A stretch of 64,000 nucleotides of DNA. It comes from Achromobacter xylosoxidans A8 (GTDB taxonomy: Bacteria > Pseudomonadota > Gammaproteobacteria > Burkholderiales > Burkholderiaceae_B). The translations under genes and the position numbers were made by a program. The stretch lies in assembly GCF_000165835.1 (NCBI RefSeq), contig NC_014640.1:1302001-1366000 (forward strand), in the 5' to 3' direction. Numbering within the stretch: position 1 is the stretch's first letter; every line of letters starts with the position of its first letter. A model generated the notes under the pieces. It had not been told where the DNA came from. It saw only the letters and a program-made list of their open reading frames with translations, and did no database searches. Positions 52,704 to 62,107 of this stretch are shown one piece after another.

Positions 52704-53525
52704 CTAGTGGTTGTCCTCGATATTGAGGATCCTGCCCAGCCCCAGGAATCGATTGGCGAAGATCAACAGGGTGGCGGTCACCACGATGTACACCACCGAC
52801 AGCGCGGCCAGGGTCGGATCGGCGAACTCGCGCACATAGTTGTACATGGTCACCGGCAGGGTCTGCGTGTTCTGGGTGGTCACGAACAGCGACGCGGTGA
52901 ACTCGCTGAACGACATGATGGCCGCGAACAGCCACCCGCCGAACAGACCGGGCGCCAGCAAGGGCACCGTGATCGTGAACAGCACCCGCACCGGCGAGGC
53001 GCCCAGGCTGGCGGCGCTCTGCTCCAGGCGCTCATCCAGGTTCTCCATCGAAACATAGACGCTGCGCAGCACGAAAGGCAGGACGAGCATGACGTGGCAC
53101 AGGATCACAATGCCGTAGCCGCGGTCCACGTTCAGCTGCGCCGCCAGGATCAGCAGGCCCAGCCCCACCGTGAAATGCGGAATCACCAGCGGCGAAAGCA
53201 GGATGGCTTGCAGGATGTTCTTGCCGGGGAACGCCATGCGCTTTACCGCGATCGCCAGGCCGGTCCCGATGATCAGCGCCAGCACCGATGACCAGAGCGT
53301 AACTACCATGCTGGCGTGAAAGCCGTCACGGAAATCGGAGTAGGTGAACACGCGCTCGAACCAGCGCCAGGACCAGGCCTGCGGCGGAAAGGTGAGCAAG
53401 GCCTTGTCATTGAACGAGGCCAGCACCACAACCACGACCGGCAGCAGCACGAAGGCAAGGATGAGCGTGATCAGGACGGGCGCCCCGACTCGCAGCCACA
53501 GGGGCAGGGATTTGCGGATACTCAT
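52704..53525 (-). CDS. Polyamine-type ABC transporter permease (PotC-like)
   Basis: A 273-residue inner-membrane permease with about six helices and the EAA-type loop AASLGASPVRVLFTITVPLLAPG. The N-terminal segment LRVGAPVLITLILAFVLLP and VVLASFNDKALLTFPPQ are typical of the PotC/ThiP-like subfamily. It starts 1 bp downstream of the PotB-like gene stop region in an operon with a binding protein. Its ATPase is presumably the gene at 47818. Confidence 0.87.
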   Translation of the reverse strand: MSIRKSLPLWLRVGAPVLITLILAFVLLPVVVVVLASFNDKALLTFPPQAWSWRWFERVFTYSDFRDGFHASMVVTLWSSVLALIIGTGLAIAVKRMAFPGKNILQAILLSPLVIPHFTVGLGLLILAAQLNVDRGYGIVILCHVMLVLPFVLRSVYVSMENLDERLEQSAASLGASPVRVLFTITVPLLAPGLFGGWLFAAIMSFSEFTASLFVTTQNTQTLPVTMYNYVREFADPTLAALSVVYIVVTATLLIFANRFLGLGRILNIEDNH

Positions 53526-53526
53526 G

Positions 53527-54381
53527 TCAGTGTCCTCCGATGGCCTTGAGGCGGCGCGTGACGCGGCCGAGCAGCATTAGCGAGATCGCCGTCAGGCCCA
53601 GGCCCATGACGCTCAGGCTGGCCGCCAAGGGAAAGTTCATGGATGAGAATCCCAACTGGTAGACCAGCGTGGAGACGGTCGGCACGCGGCCCCCGCCTAT
53701 CATCTGCGGCGTGGCGAAGGCGCTGAAGGTCCAGGCGAAGGACGTAGTGATGCTGGCCAGGATGCCTGGCATGGACAGCGGCAGGGTAATGGTCAGGAAG
53801 GTGCGCACCGGCCCCGCGCCCAGGCTTTCGGCGGCCTTTTCGTAATCGCGGTCGATGTGCGAGATGGCGGTGGCCAGCATCAACACGACCACGGGGATGG
53901 TGACATGCACCAGCGCCACCAGCACGCCGAGGTGGCTGAACATCAGCGTCAGCGGCGTGTCTATCATGCCCAGCTTGAGCAGCATCGAATTGATGAATCC
54001 GGTGCTGCCCAGCACGATGATCCAGGAATAGGTGCGCACGATCTCGCCCAGGAAGAGCGGCGTGATGGAAACGATCAGGATGAAAGACTTGATATAGCGG
54101 TTGCGTACCCTGACCAGGGCGTACGCCAGCGGATAGGCCACGAGCAGGGAGCAGACCGTGGTTTCGACGCTCAGGCGCAGGGTGTTGGTAAAGGCGTCGA
54201 GATAGATCTGCTTCCCCAGGCCCGAGAAGTTATTCAGCGTCAGGCCGCCGACATCCAAGGAGCCGGGAATGAAGGTGCGCAAGCTGTACTGCAGCACGGC
54301 CGCCATGGCGACGCAGATGCACAGCGCGATGAAGCTTGCCGGGGAGATCAGCCATCCCCTCAGTGTGGAACGCGCATCCAT
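53527..54381 (-). CDS. Polyamine-type ABC transporter permease (PotB-like)
   Basis: A permease of ~284 residues with six helices and the loop KAAESLGAGPVRTFLTITLPLSMPG. GSTGFINSMLLKLGMIDTPL is a PotB-type segment. Start is uncertain: the frame is open to 54453 (TTG touching the binding-protein stop), with ATGs at 54396 and 54381. I chose 54381, which begins MDARSTLRGWL near the first helix. It overlaps no neighbour and precedes the PotC-like gene by 1 bp. Confidence 0.82.
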   Translation of the reverse strand: MDARSTLRGWLISPASFIALCICVAMAAVLQYSLRTFIPGSLDVGGLTLNNFSGLGKQIYLDAFTNTLRLSVETTVCSLLVAYPLAYALVRVRNRYIKSFILIVSITPLFLGEIVRTYSWIIVLGSTGFINSMLLKLGMIDTPLTLMFSHLGVLVALVHVTIPVVVLMLATAISHIDRDYEKAAESLGAGPVRTFLTITLPLSMPGILASITTSFAWTFSAFATPQMIGGGRVPTVSTLVYQLGFSSMNFPLAASLSVMGLGLTAISLMLLGRVTRRLKAIGGH

Positions 54382-54453
54382 GGTGTACCCATCCATCGTG
54401 TACGGTGAGAACGAGGGGGAGGCCGCGGACCGTGAGGCCGCGGCGTCCGGCAA

Positions 54454-55479
54454 TCAGTTCATGATGTTCTCGGTGAACCACTTGCGCCACTCGGCGGTCT
54501 TCTCGGCGCGCAGCTTGTCGTCGATGACGATGGCTTGGGTATCCCATTGCTGCTTGGTCGTGAATACGCCCGGCAGCGCGGCGTCTTCGGGCGAGACCTT
54601 GGCGTCGTCGACCACCGGGCTGGCTTTCTTGGCGGCCACGATCTTGGCCTGCACCTCTGGCGACAGGGCGATGTTCATGAACTTGTAGGCGAGGTCGGTT
54701 TTGGCGCTGCCTTTCATGATGGCCATGGTGTCCACGCCCAGCACCGCGCCTTCCTTGGGCATCGCCACCTTGATCGGCACGCCTTGGCCGATCATGTAGT
54801 ACGCATTCATGGACAGCACGATCTGCACCGGTGTCTCGCCGGCGGCGATCAGTTGCTGGCTGTTGGCGTCGTTGGTGTAGAAGGCCTTGAAGTTGGGTTT
54901 CAGGGCCTTGAGCTTGTCCTGGCCTTTTTCCCAAGTGCGGGCGTCGCCGCCAGAGAGCAAGGCTGAAATGTCGATGATGTGGCTGGGGTCGAAATCCGGC
55001 GCCGACAGCTTGTTTTTCAGAGCCGGATTCCAGAGGTCGTTCCAGCTGTTGAAGGTGATGCCGGGTGGAATCAGGTCGGGGCGATAGCCGATGGTGTACA
55101 CATACGCCCAGCTGCCGATGTGGTACGGGCTGATCCTGGCCCGGTCGACCAGGTGCGAGTAATTGGGAATCTTGCTCAGGTCGAGCTTCTCGTACAGGCC
55201 GGCATTGACATAAAGCCAGCCGATGTGCGACGTGGTGAAGGTGATGTCGCTTTCCGGCTTGGTGGCGAGTTTGGCTTTGTTCAGGCGGTCTATGGTGCCG
55301 CCCGTGATGTACTTCACCGGCACGCCGGTCTGCCGTGTGAACTCCTTGCCGATGCTCTCGTCGATGAGATCGCGGAAGCTTCCGCCCCAGGTGCTTACCA
55401 CCAGGGCATCCTGCGCTTGCGCCGTGCCGGCGAGAGCCGCGCCGGCAAGCATGCCCGCGCAAATGAGTCTTTTGATCAT
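54454..55479 (-). CDS. Extracellular solute-binding protein (PotD-like)
   Basis: A 341-residue periplasmic binding protein with signal peptide MIKRLICAGMLAGAALAGTAQAQ, then DALVVSTWGGSFRDLIDESI. The segments IGYRPDLIPPGITFNSWNDLWNPALKNKL and PEVQAKIVAAKKASPVV follow the family that binds polyamines, iron or small organic cations. Length is normal. It is the first gene of the binding protein-permease-permease operon. The ligand is not known; spermidine/putrescine is only the closest familiar example. Confidence 0.87.
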   Translation of the reverse strand: MIKRLICAGMLAGAALAGTAQAQDALVVSTWGGSFRDLIDESIGKEFTRQTGVPVKYITGGTIDRLNKAKLATKPESDITFTTSHIGWLYVNAGLYEKLDLSKIPNYSHLVDRARISPYHIGSWAYVYTIGYRPDLIPPGITFNSWNDLWNPALKNKLSAPDFDPSHIIDISALLSGGDARTWEKGQDKLKALKPNFKAFYTNDANSQQLIAAGETPVQIVLSMNAYYMIGQGVPIKVAMPKEGAVLGVDTMAIMKGSAKTDLAYKFMNIALSPEVQAKIVAAKKASPVVDDAKVSPEDAALPGVFTTKQQWDTQAIVIDDKLRAEKTAEWRKWFTENIMN

Positions 55480-55504
55480 GACAACCCCTTGTCTATGTGG
55501 CCGA

Positions 55505-56290
<786 letters not shown>

Positions 56291-56328
56291 GATGATTCGC
56301 GCTCTGGTGGACGGTCGGCCGGGGCGGT

Positions 56329-57018
56329 TCAGATTCTGACGAGATAGCGGTTCAGCCTGCGATCCGCGATCGAGAACCCAAGACGTATGCTGTTGGTGAT
56401 GCACCAATAAATGGCCGCCGCCGTGATCAAGGGCGTGAACGGGTCATAGGTATAGTCGAATACGGTGTTGGCGGCCGCGGTAAGGTCGACCAGCGTGATG
56501 GCGCTGACGGCCGCCGTGCTCTTCACCATGATCAGCAACTCATTCTGATAGGCGCGCAGCACGTAGCGCGCGACGAGGGGGATGCGCAGGCGGAACAGGA
56601 TTTGCGCAGGCTTCAGGCCCAGTGTCTGCGCGGCTTCGATGGTGCCCTTGGGAATCGCCGCCAGCCCGCCACGGATGATCTCGGCCATGAAGCCCGAGTG
56701 GGTCAGCGCCAGGCCCAGCCAGGCGCAGACATAGGCGTTGGAAAAGACGTTCCAAAGAAAGGTGTCGCGCACAATGGAGAACTGGGGCAGTCCGCTGTAG
56801 ATCAGATACAGCAGCACCAGGCTGGGCACGCCGCGGAAGAAGCCGATGTAGCTGCTGGCGAAGAGGGCGCGCGGGCCTGGCCGGAAGCTCGCCAGGGCGA
56901 CCGGCAGCGCCAGCAGCAGGCCGATGACCAGCACAGGCAGCAGCACGGCGAATGTGGTGCCGGCGCCAGCCAGCAATTTGGGCAAGCTGTCCCAGGCTAC
57001 CTGGAAGTCAAAGTGCAT
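56329..57018 (-). CDS. Polar amino-acid ABC transporter permease (GlnP/HisM-like)
   Basis: A 229-residue permease with about five helices, the conserved loop IEAAQTLGLKPAQILFRLRIPL and the GLAAIPKGTIEA segment before it. Its start overlaps the end of the previous permease gene (57008) by 11 bp. It starts MHFDFQVAWDSLPKLLAG, typical of HisM/GlnP. Confidence 0.88.
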   Translation of the reverse strand: MHFDFQVAWDSLPKLLAGAGTTFAVLLPVLVIGLLLALPVALASFRPGPRALFASSYIGFFRGVPSLVLLYLIYSGLPQFSIVRDTFLWNVFSNAYVCAWLGLALTHSGFMAEIIRGGLAAIPKGTIEAAQTLGLKPAQILFRLRIPLVARYVLRAYQNELLIMVKSTAAVSAITLVDLTAAANTVFDYTYDPFTPLITAAAIYWCITNSIRLGFSIADRRLNRYLVRI

Positions 57019-57721
57019 GCGAGGCTCCCTTGGTCACGACGGGATGGAAGCCGCGCGCCGCCCATGTTTCGACGCGGCGGGCCACGTAATAGGTGAGCCA
57101 GGTCATCGTGAGGAAGAAGGCGGCGGCGAGCAGGTAGTAGACGAAGGGTTCCTTGGTCACGCCGGACGCGAGCTTGGCGTAGGCCATGATTTCCTTCAGG
57201 CCGATCAAGGAGATGAGGGCGGTGTCCTTGAGCACGACGATCCACATATTGGTCATGCCGGGCAGGGCCAGGCGCAGCATCTGCGGCAGGATCACCTTCA
57301 GCCAGATGGTGGTGCGCGGCACCAGCAGCACCCGTGCGGCTTCGAACTGTCCGTGGGGCACGTTCTGGATCGCGCTGCGTATCAGGTCGGCCAGGTAGGC
57401 GCCGTAGACCATGCCCAGCGCCGCCACCGCGGCCATGAAGGGCGTGATCTCGACACGCTGGCCGACGCCGAACGGCGCGAGCAGGCTGGCGACAATCTCC
57501 GAGCCGCCGTAGTAGAACAGGAAGCCGACCAGCAGCGAGGGCACGCCCGTGAAGATGGAGGCGTACGGAATCCAGATGATCCTGGCCAGCAGTGTTGGCC
57601 GCAGCGTGATCAGGGCAAAGAACGTTCCGATCGCGAGCGCCAGCAGATAGGCGCAGACGGCGACCTGGATCGTCATCAGCGCGCCGGTCGCGAGTTGCTG
57701 CACGAAACCCATCGAAGGCAT
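57008..57721 (-). CDS. Polar amino-acid ABC transporter permease (HisQ-like)
   Basis: A 237-residue permease with five helices and the EAA loop FEAARVLLVPRTTIWLKVILPQ. The ATG at 57721 starts MPSMGFVQQL; the longer frame to 57982 includes the gap downstream of the binding protein and is not family-like. Together with 56329 it gives the heterodimeric membrane domain. It overlaps the next gene by 11 bp. Confidence 0.88.
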   Translation of the reverse strand: MPSMGFVQQLATGALMTIQVAVCAYLLALAIGTFFALITLRPTLLARIIWIPYASIFTGVPSLLVGFLFYYGGSEIVASLLAPFGVGQRVEITPFMAAVAALGMVYGAYLADLIRSAIQNVPHGQFEAARVLLVPRTTIWLKVILPQMLRLALPGMTNMWIVVLKDTALISLIGLKEIMAYAKLASGVTKEPFVYYLLAAAFFLTMTWLTYYVARRVETWAARGFHPVVTKGASHAL

Positions 57722-57754
57722 GAGGCAGTCCTTGCAAGCGTATGAAGAATTCCG

Positions 57755-57790
57755 CCCAGGCCCCGGCGGTCTGACGCCGGAGGCCCTGGC
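57755..57790 (-). terminator. Intercistronic hairpin between binding-protein and permease genes
   Basis: CCAGG-GCC...CCGGCG pairs with CGCCGG-GGCCTGG across the gap after the binding-protein stop (57808) and before the permease start (57721). No T-run is present. Such hairpins commonly protect upstream mRNA so that binding protein is made in excess over permease; this role is inferred. Confidence 0.5.
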
Positions 57791-57807
57791 GGTGTGCGCG
57801 GATCCGG

Positions 57808-58599
57808 CTAGCGGCAGGCCGCCTCTTCGGGCAGGAGCTCCACTTCCATGTAGGGTTTGCGCAGCTTGGTGAAGGTGCAGTCCTTGATGATGGCGTCGAC
57901 CGTGGCGCTCATGCGGTTGAGCAGTTCGCCGCTGTCCTTGCGGGCGATCCAGCTCGAGCCGGCTTCGCCGCCGCCGGTCCACAGGTCGCCGCCGGCGAAT
58001 TTCCAGCCCTTGCCCTGGGGCTTGGACAGGAACTCGTTGGTCCAGCTGATCTTGGGGCCGAGACTCATATCCAGCCGGCCATTGGCCAGGTCGAGCCGGA
58101 TCTGGTCGGGGTTGTCGTAGAACACGATCTGCACCGCGTTGCCGAATGTCTCGCCCACGTACTTGGCTTGCGCCGATCCGCGTTGCAGGCCGATGCGCAC
58201 ACCTTTGAGGCCTTCAGGCGTGAAGGTGTAGTTCTTCGCTTCTGGCACCACATAGGAGTCCGGGTTGAACAGCACCGGACGTCCGAACAGCACTTTTTCC
58301 TTGCGCTCCGGCAACGGTTTGGTCTGGCTGACCACGGCATCCAGCTTCTTCTGCAGCAGCGCCGGGATCAGGGCCTTGAAGTCCATCACCACGATTTCGC
58401 AATCGGCTTTCATCCGCTTGCACATCTCGCGCGCCAGATCGGGTTCGAAGCCCGTCAGGCGGCCCGAGGGGTCGACCATGCTGAACGGCGGATAGCTCCC
58501 CTCGTTGCCCAGCACCAGTTTCTCGGCCTGGGCGGGCGCCAGGGCGAACAGCGAGGCGCCCGCGAGCGTCAGCACCGTGATGGTTTTTTGAAGATGCAT
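57808..58599 (-). CDS. Amino-acid ABC transporter binding protein
   Basis: A 263-residue periplasmic binding protein (family 3). Signal peptide MHLQKTITVLTLAGASLFALAPAQA, then EKLVLGNEGSYPPFSMVDPSGRLTGFEPDLA, the typical opening for polar-amino-acid binders (HisJ, ArgT-like). The segment RIGLQRGSAQAKYV and the Asp in RLDMSLG are ligand-pocket areas. The ligand is not readable. It is the first gene of the transporter operon, followed by a hairpin. The racemase-like gene upstream is in the same direction (43 bp). Confidence 0.88.
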   Translation of the reverse strand: MHLQKTITVLTLAGASLFALAPAQAEKLVLGNEGSYPPFSMVDPSGRLTGFEPDLAREMCKRMKADCEIVVMDFKALIPALLQKKLDAVVSQTKPLPERKEKVLFGRPVLFNPDSYVVPEAKNYTFTPEGLKGVRIGLQRGSAQAKYVGETFGNAVQIVFYDNPDQIRLDLANGRLDMSLGPKISWTNEFLSKPQGKGWKFAGGDLWTGGGEAGSSWIARKDSGELLNRMSATVDAIIKDCTFTKLRKPYMEVELLPEEAACR

Positions 58600-58642
58600 T
58601 TTTATTCCCCTTGTTTATTGGTCATGCACTTCGGCGAAGTGC

Positions 58643-59440
58643 TTACATCGTGTTGTCCCTGGACAGGTTGGCGTTGAACAGTGACCCGTAGCCGGGCTTG
58701 GCGCCTGCCGCGCCGGTGAGATCCAGGCAGTGCCAGAACGAGGCCTGGATGGCCGAGATCACCGGCTTGCCGAGCTTCTGCTCCAGCGCCTCGATGGCCC
58801 CGACGGTCCTGAAGTTGGTGCACGAGACGAAGATGGCCGTCGCGTCGGGGTGGTCGACCGAGAGCACGTGGTCGTAGACTTTCTCCAGCGATACTTCGGC
58901 CAGCGCGTGGTCATCCGAGATGCCGAGGCAGGCGCTCTTGACGACCTCGTGGCCGTTTTCCTGCAGGAAGCGGATGGCGCGTTCGTGGATCTCCGGGAGG
59001 TAGGGCGTGGCCAGCGCAACCTTGCCGGCCTTGACCTTCTTCAACGCTGCGAGCGTGGCGGTGGAGGCCGTGGTGATCATCGGCCCCGGCACCCATTGCC
59101 GCAGCTTCTGGATCAGAGCCTGGTCGTAGGCCGTGCCATGCAGAAAGGAGGCGCTGGTCCCGCCGAACAGCAGCACGTCGATCGGGGCGGCGCCGGCCAG
59201 GCGAGCGGCCTGTTCGAGCTCGGGGGCGTTCATCATCTCCTCGATGCCCTGCACGGTGACCTTGGGCAGCTTGATGCGCGCCGTATGGGTGGACACGCCG
59301 CGGGCGGACATGGCCCACATTTCTTCTTCCATCACGACGCTGGAGGCGATGTAGATCAGCCCGATGCGGGCAAGGTCGCCAGAACCGTCGTAGCGGAATC
59401 GGGGATAGGCGGCTTGCGCGGGAGTTGAGGCGGTGTTCAT
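58643..59440 (-). CDS. Asp/Glu racemase-superfamily protein, AMDase/maleate-isomerase-like
   Basis: A 265-residue protein of the Asp/Glu racemase superfamily. The C-terminal catalytic Cys is C207 in VSCTNFRT, while the N-terminal position, usually Cys in racemases and maleate isomerase, is Gly94 in FGGTSASF. A single Cys with Gly at the first site is the pattern of arylmalonate decarboxylase, so it may decarboxylate or isomerise in place of racemising. It ends 43 bp upstream of the amino-acid transporter operon and is divergent from a Rid-like gene. The substrate is unknown. Confidence 0.82.
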   Translation of the reverse strand: MNTASTPAQAAYPRFRYDGSGDLARIGLIYIASSVVMEEEMWAMSARGVSTHTARIKLPKVTVQGIEEMMNAPELEQAARLAGAAPIDVLLFGGTSASFLHGTAYDQALIQKLRQWVPGPMITTASTATLAALKKVKAGKVALATPYLPEIHERAIRFLQENGHEVVKSACLGISDDHALAEVSLEKVYDHVLSVDHPDATAIFVSCTNFRTVGAIEALEQKLGKPVISAIQASFWHCLDLTGAAGAKPGYGSLFNANLSRDNTM

Positions 59441-59813
59441 CCGGATCCTCTGTAAGGTGAGGTTGCTTCAGATGGCGTCGGTCATCGATCCGGGGCCGGG
59501 CATCGCCGCGACTGCCGCACCGGCCGCGCCAGCGAAAGCCAATAATGAGAGAGACGATCCGAGGGACCAAGTCGCCTTTTCCGTTGGCATGAATAGATTT
59601 TCCTGATGGCCTGGTGAGGCCCCCGAAGGCATGGTGAGGCTCATCGTCGCGAGCGTCGCCCGCGTCAGGATTTCCGAGACGGGACACCAGAAAAAACAAA
59701 TAGGCTGCGGCCCCGCTTGGGCAGACCATCAGCGGGCAGGTCAAGGCCTTGGGCCATGCTGTTAGCCAGGCAGGCGTGGGGTCTCCGGATAAACCCTAAT
59801 ACTGATACGAGCC
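59441..59813. other. Divergent regulatory region of the transport/catabolic locus
   Basis: 373 bp between the racemase-like gene (-) and the Rid-like gene (+). No gene is recognised in it. It must hold both promoters and binding sites for the LysR protein of this locus. A pair of direct repeats (59608-59640) is described separately. Confidence 0.5.
59608..59640 (+). promoter_or_regulatory. Direct repeat, candidate operator
   Basis: GGCCTGGTGAGGC (59608-59620) and GGCATGGTGAGGC (59628-59640) match at 12 of 13 positions with a 20-bp period, about two turns of the helix. They sit in the middle of the divergent gap. A binding site for the LysR protein at 61096 is plausible but not shown. Confidence 0.35.
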
Positions 59814-60227
59814 ATGAAGCATAAGCGCATACGCACCTTCAATACCAAGGCGACCTACCCCGAACAGAAACTCGACAACGATCTGTGCCAGGCCGTCGTC
59901 GCGCGCGGCAGCACTGTCTTCTTGCGCGGGCAGATCGGCCAGAACCTGGACACGTCCGAGAGCGTCTGCATCGGCGATGCCGCAGGCCAGACCGAGCAGG
60001 CGATGAAGAACATCGACATGTTGCTCAAGGAGGCCGGCGGCGAACTGCAGGACATCTGCAAGATCACGATCTACATCATCGACCCCCGTTATCGCGAGGA
60101 GGTCTATCGCGTGGTTGGAAAATGGCTCAAGGGCGTGTTCCCGGTATCCACCGGCATCGTGGTATCGGCGCTGGCGCGTCCCGAATGGCTGGTGGAAATC
60201 GACGCGACTGCCGTTATTCCGGATTGA
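59814..60227 (+). CDS. Rid-family protein (YjgF-like), Arg105-lacking
   Basis: A 137-residue Rid/YjgF-fold protein. It has the fold signature VFLRGQIGQNLDTSE early, DICKITIYIIDPRY in the middle and LVEIDATAVIPD at the end. In RidA, an Arg in the P-x-R-S motif binds the substrate carboxylate; here it is PVSTGIVVS, with Ser in its place. This puts it with the Rid4-7-type groups, not canonical enamine/imine deaminase RidA. It starts the plus-strand set, followed 20 bp later by DUF1028. The activity is unknown. Confidence 0.83.
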   Translation: MKHKRIRTFNTKATYPEQKLDNDLCQAVVARGSTVFLRGQIGQNLDTSESVCIGDAAGQTEQAMKNIDMLLKEAGGELQDICKITIYIIDPRYREEVYRVVGKWLKGVFPVSTGIVVSALARPEWLVEIDATAVIPD

Positions 60228-60247
60228 CGCCACAGGAGGCCCAGGTC

Positions 60248-60919
60248 ATGACTTTCTCCATCATTGCCCGCTGTCCGGCCACCGGCCAATTCGGCGCGGC
60301 CGTTTCGTCCTCTTCGCCCGCGGTCGCGGCGCGCTGCATCCGCGCGCGAGCGGGAGTGGGCGCGGCGGTCAGCCAGAACATCACCGATCCCGCCCTGGGG
60401 CCGCTCATCCTTGATGCAATGGGCCAGGGCCACTCGCCCCAGCGCGCCTTGCAAGCCCTGGCCGAACGCCCCTTTATCAGCTACCGGCAATTGATGGCGA
60501 TCGACGCCACGCAGGCGCCGGCCATCTTCACGGGCGCGAACGCGTTGGGCCGGCTGGCCAGTGCGCAGGGCGAGCACGCCGCGTGCGCCGGCAATATGCT
60601 GGCGTCGCTGGATGTGCCCGCTGCCATGCTGGCGGCATTCGAGCAAGCGTCGGGCTCGCTGGCCGAGCGCCTGATGCAGGCCATGTTGGCGGGCCAGGCT
60701 GCTGGCGGCGAAGAGGGGCCGGTGCATTCGGCCGGGCTGCTGGTGGTGGCGGACCTGGACTGGCCCATTGTCGACCTGCGCATGGACTGGGTGGAGCAAT
60801 GTCCAGTCGAAACGCTTTACGAGGCCTGGAAGGTCTACGAGCCGCAGATCCAGGATTACATCACCCGCGCCAGGGACCCGCGCGCCGCGCCGAGTTTCGG
60901 CGTGCCAGGCAATCTGTGA
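60248..60919 (+). CDS. DUF1028 family protein
   Basis: A 223-residue protein that matches DUF1028: MTFSIIARCPATGQFGAAVSSSSPAV, then GAAVSQNITDPALGPLILDAM and VDLRMDW near the C-terminus. Thr2 after the initiator Met, exposed in a TFSIIA context, recalls the nucleophile position of N-terminal-nucleophile hydrolases, and the family is thought to have an Ntn-like fold. GGAGG lies upstream of the ATG at 60248. It follows the Rid-like gene by 20 bp, so they are one unit. No reaction is established. Confidence 0.82.
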   Translation: MTFSIIARCPATGQFGAAVSSSSPAVAARCIRARAGVGAAVSQNITDPALGPLILDAMGQGHSPQRALQALAERPFISYRQLMAIDATQAPAIFTGANALGRLASAQGEHAACAGNMLASLDVPAAMLAAFEQASGSLAERLMQAMLAGQAAGGEEGPVHSAGLLVVADLDWPIVDLRMDWVEQCPVETLYEAWKVYEPQIQDYITRARDPRAAPSFGVPGNL

Positions 60920-61095
60920 CCGCTTGCGCCAGCCGGCTAGTGCGAGAAAACCCGAGGAGCGCCATGCCCCCTTATCCGGGCATAGTGGATACACTTTTGC
61001 TCGGTGCGGCTGATGCCAGCGCCGGGCCACGGTGGCGGCCCGCAAGGCGGAACGCCACCTCCCTCCAGCCTGCTCCAGTTTTCTCACTTCGGACT

Positions 61096-62061
61096 ATGCT
61101 CAATCGCATTTCGCTGCGCCAGATGGAGTACTTCGTTGCCACGGCCAAGCATGGCAGTATCGCCGCGGCATCCAGCCAGATCCACATCTCGGCGCCTTCG
61201 ATTTCGGCCGCCATCGCGCATGTCGAAACCGAGCTGGACGTGCAGTTGTTCGTGCGGCATCCGTCCAAGGGCCTGGCCCTGACGGTGCTCGGCCAGCAGG
61301 TCATGAGCGAATGCGAAGACCTGCTCGAGCGCGCGTCGCGTCTCTACAAGATCGCGTCGGTCTCCAGCAATACCATCCAGGGCACCTTGCGCGTGGGCTG
61401 CTTCCAGTCGCTCACGGCCATGATCGCGCCCGAGGTGATCTTCGGCTTTTCGCGGGCATTCGCCAAAGTCGAGTTGCACATGACCGAAGGCGACCAGCAG
61501 TTGCTGATCGACAAGCTGCACTCGCTGGAGATCGACGTTGCGCTGAGTTACGACCTGAGGCTGGGCGACGAAATATCGTTCGAGGCGCTGGCGCGCCTGC
61601 CGCCGCATGTGGTGGTCAGCGAACTGCATCCGCTGTCGCAGCAGATCGCGGTGACGCTGGAAGAGCTGGCCCGCTTGCCCATGGTGTTGCTGGACCTGCC
61701 CTTGAGCCGCGACTACTTCATGTCGCTATTCGCGAAGTTCGGCCTGGAGCCGAACATCGTGGCGCGCTCACGCTCGGAGGAAGTGGTGCGGTCCATGGTC
61801 GCCAACGGAATCGGCTATGCCTTATTCAACGTGCGGCCGAAGTCCACGCAAGCGCTGGATGGCAAGCGGCTGGTGCGGCTGCGCCTGGTGGGTGAACACC
61901 GCCCCATGCTGCTGGGCCTCACCACTTACAAGCCGATGAAGCCGTCGCGCCTGACGGAGGTGTTCATGCAGCGCTGCCGCGCCTATATCTCCGATCAGTA
62001 CATTCCAGGCATGAGCGAAGGCAGTTTCTTCGACCCTTACGTGCCTCCTGAAAGCAAATGA
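61096..62061 (+). CDS. LysR-family transcriptional regulator
   Basis: A 321-residue regulator: winged helix at ~5-62 (SLRQMEYFVATAKHGSIAAASSQIHISAPSISAA cut by the wing, then DVQLFVRHPSKG), then a substrate-binding domain (TLRVGCFQSLTAMIAPEVI). The ATG at 61096 gives MLNRISLRQ; the frame extends much further upstream without a plausible start. It lies inside the locus, between DUF1028 and the M20 deacylase, on the same strand, and is the natural regulator of the divergent promoter at 59441-59813. Confidence 0.86.
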   Translation: MLNRISLRQMEYFVATAKHGSIAAASSQIHISAPSISAAIAHVETELDVQLFVRHPSKGLALTVLGQQVMSECEDLLERASRLYKIASVSSNTIQGTLRVGCFQSLTAMIAPEVIFGFSRAFAKVELHMTEGDQQLLIDKLHSLEIDVALSYDLRLGDEISFEALARLPPHVVVSELHPLSQQIAVTLEELARLPMVLLDLPLSRDYFMSLFAKFGLEPNIVARSRSEEVVRSMVANGIGYALFNVRPKSTQALDGKRLVRLRLVGEHRPMLLGLTTYKPMKPSRLTEVFMQRCRAYISDQYIPGMSEGSFFDPYVPPESK

Positions 62062-62107
62062 ACCGGCGGCGCGCTCGTGCGCCGCCCGCCTCCTGCAGGT
62101 CCATGCC

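Noticed and set aside
62065..62086. GGCGGCGC/GCGCCGCC hairpin between LysR and M20 genes
   Set aside because: Short stem, no T-run and only 46 bp between genes; not supported as a terminator.
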